Of a stretch of 8,369 nt of DNA, positions 6,283-8,369 are shown one piece after another. Each line of letters starts with the position of its first letter. Position 1 is the first letter of the stretch. The stretch covers positions 1 to 8,369 of the forward strand of contig CAJOFI010000077.1 in NCBI GenBank assembly GCA_905233595.1, given 5' to 3'. The stretch is from an uncultured Oscillospiraceae bacterium. Its GTDB lineage: Bacteria > Bacillota > Clostridia > Oscillospirales > Oscillospiraceae. The notes under the pieces were generated by a model. That model had not been told where the DNA came from. It was given only the letters and a program-made list of their open reading frames with translations, and searched no databases. A program made the translations under genes and the position numbers.

Positions 6283-6984
6283 TCAGCCCTGCTCGGGCTC
6301 GTCGTAGTCGAGCTCCATGCGAAAGACGGTGCTGTCGTTCACGCCCTCGACGTAGCAGCGCCCGCCCTCTGAACCCCAGGAGACGCGCATGCTCTGCCCC
6401 TCGCGAATTTCGCTCTGGTGCTCGGTGACGATGCGCCGGGGGTGCTGCCCCGCGCGGCCGAGGCAGGCCTCGGCGAGATCGTAGTAGCGGGTGTTGTTCA
6501 TGTGCCCGTTCGTGTCGAGCACAGCCGCCGTCACCGTGTAGTCCATGCTCTCCGTGAGCGCAAGCTTCGCCGGGGCAGGGGGGCGGCGCTCCTCAAGGCC
6601 GGTCGCCAGAGCCTCCAGCACGATGCCGTGCTCCTCGGGGACGACCATTTTTCGCGTCGCGCGATCCACCACCGCCCAGACGCTGCTCGCCGAGACGATG
6701 CAGGCGCCGCTCTGCTCCAGAAGGCGGTAAAAGCGCGGCATCATGCCGTGGCGCGTGCTGCCCGGCCAGGTCTGCAGGCGCAGCGCCTCGCCCTCGCGCG
6801 GCCAGCGCTCCACGCGCACGAGATAGCGCAGCACCACCCACATCAGCCCCTTGCGCTCCAAATCGTCCCCGCTTAAATGCAGCGGGACGCACTGGGCGTT
6901 CGCGACGTCCTGCAGCCACAGAAACAGCCCCCGCGTAGAAAGCCCCGAGGACGGGGCGGAAAGTTGTTGTTCGTAAATATCCAT
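6283..6984 (-). CDS. Acyl-ACP thioesterase (FatA/FatB-like, Pfam Acyl-ACP_TE)
   Basis: A 233-residue cytoplasmic enzyme expected to release free fatty acids from acyl-acyl carrier protein. It has the two hot-dog folds of the family in one chain. The first (about 1-125) holds GLMWVVLRYLVRVERWPREG (46-65) and LQTWP, matching the conserved W-V-x-x-R-x-x-x-x-x-x-R-x-P segment. The second (about 145-233) opens with the catalytic-type block LDTNGHMNNTRYYDLAEAC (156-174), with Asp157, Asn159, His161 and Asn163-164. Bacterial members run about 230-250 residues. I start at the ATG at 6984, preceded by a GGGGG ribosome site; an in-frame TTG at 6990 would touch that site. The gene converges on deoD and lies downstream of the glycosyltransferase gene on the same strand, but about 270 bases of repeats separate them, so co-transcription is doubtful. 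Chain-length preference cannot be read from the sequence. Confidence 0.9.
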   Translation of the reverse strand: MDIYEQQLSAPSSGLSTRGLFLWLQDVANAQCVPLHLSGDDLERKGLMWVVLRYLVRVERWPREGEALRLQTWPGSTRHGMMPRFYRLLEQSGACIVSASSVWAVVDRATRKMVVPEEHGIVLEALATGLEERRPPAPAKLALTESMDYTVTAAVLDTNGHMNNTRYYDLAEACLGRAGQHPRRIVTEHQSEIREGQSMRVSWGSEGGRCYVEGVNDSTVFRMELDYDEPEQG

Positions 6985-7014
6985 GCGCAACCCCCAAGTT
7001 AGCGAAAACTTAAA

Positions 7015-7042
7015 ACTGAAGACTGAAAACTGAAGAATGAAT
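7015..7042. repeat. Short tandem repeat, four 7-bp units
   Basis: ACTGAAG, ACTGAAA, ACTGAAG and AATGAAT follow each other without gaps. They lie about 30 bases upstream of the thioesterase start codon and adjoin the palindrome at 7049-7093. A similar fragment, AAAACTGAAAACGAA, sits at 148-162 beside the other repeat copy. Confidence 0.6.
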
Positions 7043-7048
7043 CATTGC

Positions 7049-7093
7049 GGTGTCGCTTCGCGACGTATTATAATCGTCCCCGAAGGGGACACC
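7049..7093. repeat. Nested palindromic repeat (two hairpins inside an outer inverted repeat)
   Basis: Outer arms GGTGTC (7049-7054) and GACACC (7088-7093) are complementary. Inside lie hairpin one, GTCGC-TTC-GCGAC (7052-7064), and hairpin two, GTCCCC-GAA-GGGGAC (7076-7090). They flank the self-complementary ATTATAAT (7067-7074), so the unit can fold as one long stem or as two hairpins. The central bases read TATAAT on both strands, so a -10 function is possible, but no matching -35 was found. It looks like a dispersed palindromic element of the REP or MITE kind. Confidence 0.65.
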
Positions 7094-7104
7094 ATAACTA
7101 TTGA

Positions 7105-7248
7105 GCAGCTCTAAAAAACGCCTGCCCGGCGCTGCCCGGCTTTTTGTGCAAAAAACTTGAAATACACAAAGTATTCCTGCGTTTTTTTGCCCTTCAAGCT
7201 GAGGCAAAATCTCTCGGCACATCACCAGACCTGAGTTTTTAGAGCTGC
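7105..7248. mobile_element. MITE-like element with 13-bp terminal inverted repeats
   Basis: GCAGCTCTAAAAA (7105-7117) and TTTTTAGAGCTGC (7236-7248) are perfect inverted repeats bounding 144 bp that contain repeat copy 2 and no convincing gene. CTATT occurs just outside both ends (7098-7102 and 7250-7254), two bases and one base from the arms, which could be a decayed target duplication. The left arm abuts the palindrome at 7049-7093 and the right arm ends beside the 3' end of the glycosyltransferase frame. No transposase is encoded here, so mobility would need one in trans. Mobility is an inference from structure. Confidence 0.45.
7134..7223. repeat. Interspersed intergenic repeat, copy 2
   Basis: Same orientation as copy 1 at 31-114, with the identical 24-base core at 7157-7180. 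Locally, TGCCCGGC is directly repeated (7123-7130 and 7133-7140), and TTTTTG/CAAAAA (7141-7146 and 7149-7154) makes a short palindrome. It lies within the inverted-repeat-bounded unit 7105-7248, whereas copy 1 has no such arms visible in the window. Confidence 0.7.
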
Positions 7249-7253
7249 CCTAT

Positions 7254-7319
7254 TCATTTAATATACAACGTGTAGTACCCGTACCGCTCACCGGTATAGC
7301 CTGCCTGCTCCAGCGCTCA
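7254..7319 (-). other. In-frame TGA and severed C-terminal tail of the glycosyltransferase
   Basis: After the TGA at 7317-7319 the same frame continues for 20 sense codons, reading ALEQAGYTGERYGYYTLYIK, then a second TGA at 7254-7256. A tail with G-x-Y-x-x-Y before a short aliphatic end is how many proteins of this membrane family finish, so this is probably the original C-terminus. A single base change (for example from TGG, CGA or GGA) would explain the TGA. The LysR and thioesterase genes here also end in TGA, so a general reassignment of TGA is unlikely. Confidence 0.7.
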
Positions 7320-8369
7320 GCCCTCGCGGGGGCTGATCGTCCCGGCGAAGAGATAGCGGTCAAAGCAGCTTGCGCGCAGATAGGCGGCGGGATAGTTTTC
7401 GTAGCGCGCGCTCTCGCGGAAGACGGCGGGCTCGGTCTGCGCGTAAAAGAGCACCTCGGGATAGTACACGTCCGAGGAGAGGACGATCGCGCCGTCATAG
7501 CGCTGCGCCGCCGCGAGCGCATCCTCCAGCCCCCAGGCGAAGCTTGCGCGCAGGCGGGCGTTGTAATCGGTGAAGTAGAAGTGCGTAAAAAAGGCGAAGA
7601 ACACGAGATAGCCAGCCGTCACGAGCGGCAGCAGCCTCACGCGGAAGCGGCCGCAGAGCCAGCTCACGCCCTCCCCGGCGAAGAAGATCAGCGGCGGGAA
7701 GAGGACGTTCACGCGGTTGACGTTCACCGACACCGTGAGCCCCAGCAGCAGCGCCGCTAAAAGCTGCATAAGCATGAGCGCCATCGCATCAAAGCCCCGC
7801 GCGCGCCGGAAAAAGCCCCACAGCCCCAGCAGAACGAAAACGCCCGTGCAGGGGTAGAGTAGCCCGAAGCTGCCCGCGTAGTTCCACCACAGCCCGTCCG
7901 ACTGCGTCCAGAGCAGGGTGAAGAGGGTCTTCGCGTTTTCCGGGACGTGCCGCAGGCTGAGCTCACCGGAGCGCAGGTACAAAAGCTTCGGCACGGAGAA
8001 GAGCGGTGTGCGGATGCTCTCCATCCAGCCGAGGTTCACCGCCAGAAACAGCAGCAGCGGCAGCGCGAGCGCCAGAAGCAGCAGCCCGCCGCCCAGCAGG
8101 TGCCGGTCGAGGGGGAGGCGTTTGTGCGCTGCGCAGTAGAGCAGCATCGCAAGCAGCATCAGCGGCACGAAGGGCCAGATCGTGGCGTAAGCATAGAGCG
8201 AGAGACCGTAGAAAAGCCCCGACAGCCAGAAAAAGCGGCTGTCGTCCAGACCGCGCAGGAAGAAGTACAGCCCGAAGAGCAGAAAGCCCGGCGCGAGGTT
8301 CGATTCCAGCCCCCAGCGGCTGAGCAGCACGTGCCAGGGGCAGACGGCGAGCAGCAGCATGGTCACGAG
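7317..8369 (-). CDS. Membrane glycosyltransferase of the GT-C (PMT/GT39-like) type, 5' end outside the window
   Basis: The frame is open to the right edge; 350 residues are visible and the N-terminus is missing. About eight hydrophobic segments mark a multi-pass membrane protein. The segment AVCPWHVLLSRWGLESNLAP near the visible start resembles the conserved P-W-H-x-x-x-S-R-x-x-x-E-x-N motif of dolichyl/polyprenyl-phosphate-mannose-protein mannosyltransferase-like proteins. Such enzymes move a sugar from a polyprenyl phosphate to an acceptor outside the membrane. The catalytic acidic pair expected in the first outer loop would lie in the missing part. The last about 75 residues (from FYFTDYNARL, with GAIVLSSDVYYPEVLFYA) form an outer soluble tail. 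A TGA at 7317-7319 ends the frame, but the frame resumes in register after it. Donor and acceptor are unknown. Confidence 0.75.
   Translation of the reverse strand, partial: LVTMLLLAVCPWHVLLSRWGLESNLAPGFLLFGLYFFLRGLDDSRFFWLSGLFYGLSLYAYATIWPFVPLMLLAMLLYCAAHKRLPLDRHLLGGGLLLLALALPLLLFLAVNLGWMESIRTPLFSVPKLLYLRSGELSLRHVPENAKTLFTLLWTQSDGLWWNYAGSFGLLYPCTGVFVLLGLWGFFRRARGFDAMALMLMQLLAALLLGLTVSVNVNRVNVLFPPLIFFAGEGVSWLCGRFRVRLLPLVTAGYLVFFAFFTHFYFTDYNARLRASFAWGLEDALAAAQRYDGAIVLSSDVYYPEVLFYAQTEPAVFRESARYENYPAAYLRASCFDRYLFAGTISPREG

Noticed and set aside
7010..7225. A 71-residue open frame on the minus strand between the thioesterase and glycosyltransferase genes
   Set aside because: It runs through three repeat units, and the corresponding frame in the other repeat copy does not encode the same peptide.
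7317..7319. TGA read as selenocysteine, or a genetic code with TGA as a sense codon
   Set aside because: The site is not a redox position, no convincing selenocysteine insertion hairpin was seen just after it, and other genes in the window use TGA as a normal stop.

Overview
The window looks like a piece of a fairly GC-rich Gram-positive anaerobe, most likely a gut-type member of the Clostridia (Oscillospiraceae-like). This is an inference from four things: AGGAGG-type ribosome binding sites, an overlapping nfnA-nfnB pair typical of fermentative anaerobes, a Firmicutes-type acyl-ACP thioesterase, and intergenic spaces filled with short palindromic repeats. No rRNA, tRNA, CRISPR array, transposase or phage gene was seen. 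No stretch longer than about 300 bases lacks a gene.

Layout. Bases 1-214 hold one copy of an interspersed repeat and a long terminator hairpin. Bases 215-1741 (minus) encode a PutP-type sodium/proline symporter, divergent from a LysR-family regulator at 1903-2778 (plus). The shared 160-base control region carries two back-to-back sigma-A promoters whose -35 boxes both lie on the arms of one perfect 8-bp inverted repeat, a good candidate operator. Next, from its own consensus promoter, comes nfnA (2891-3757) overlapping nfnB (3750-5127), the two subunits of the electron-bifurcating NADH-dependent ferredoxin:NADP+ oxidoreductase. nfnB carries a small deletion plus frameshift near 4884, so as sequenced only NfnA would be made whole. 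deoD (5398-6141, purine nucleoside phosphorylase) stands alone with an extended -10 promoter, a very stable leader hairpin and a strong terminator. An acyl-ACP thioesterase gene (6283-6984, minus) and the 3' part of a multi-pass GT-C-type glycosyltransferase gene (minus, running off the right edge) complete the window. The glycosyltransferase frame is cut by an in-frame TGA 20 codons before what looks like its natural end.

How the genes relate. The symporter and LysR gene probably form one regulatory module (proline or a related substrate taken up with sodium). NfnAB balances NADH, NADPH and ferredoxin pools. DeoD salvages purines. The thioesterase and glycosyltransferase act on acyl chains and on the cell surface respectively. 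These are separate housekeeping units rather than one system.

The most notable non-coding content is a set of interspersed repeats. A 24-bp identical core occurs at both ends of the window (53-76 and 7157-7180). A box TTTTTAGAGCTGC occurs three times, two copies of which form inverted ends around a 144-bp MITE-like unit at 7105-7248. Nested palindromes with a 7-bp tandem repeat lie upstream of the thioesterase gene. I found no clearly novel multi-gene system; the second-look items are the two broken reading frames, the shared operator and the repeat family.
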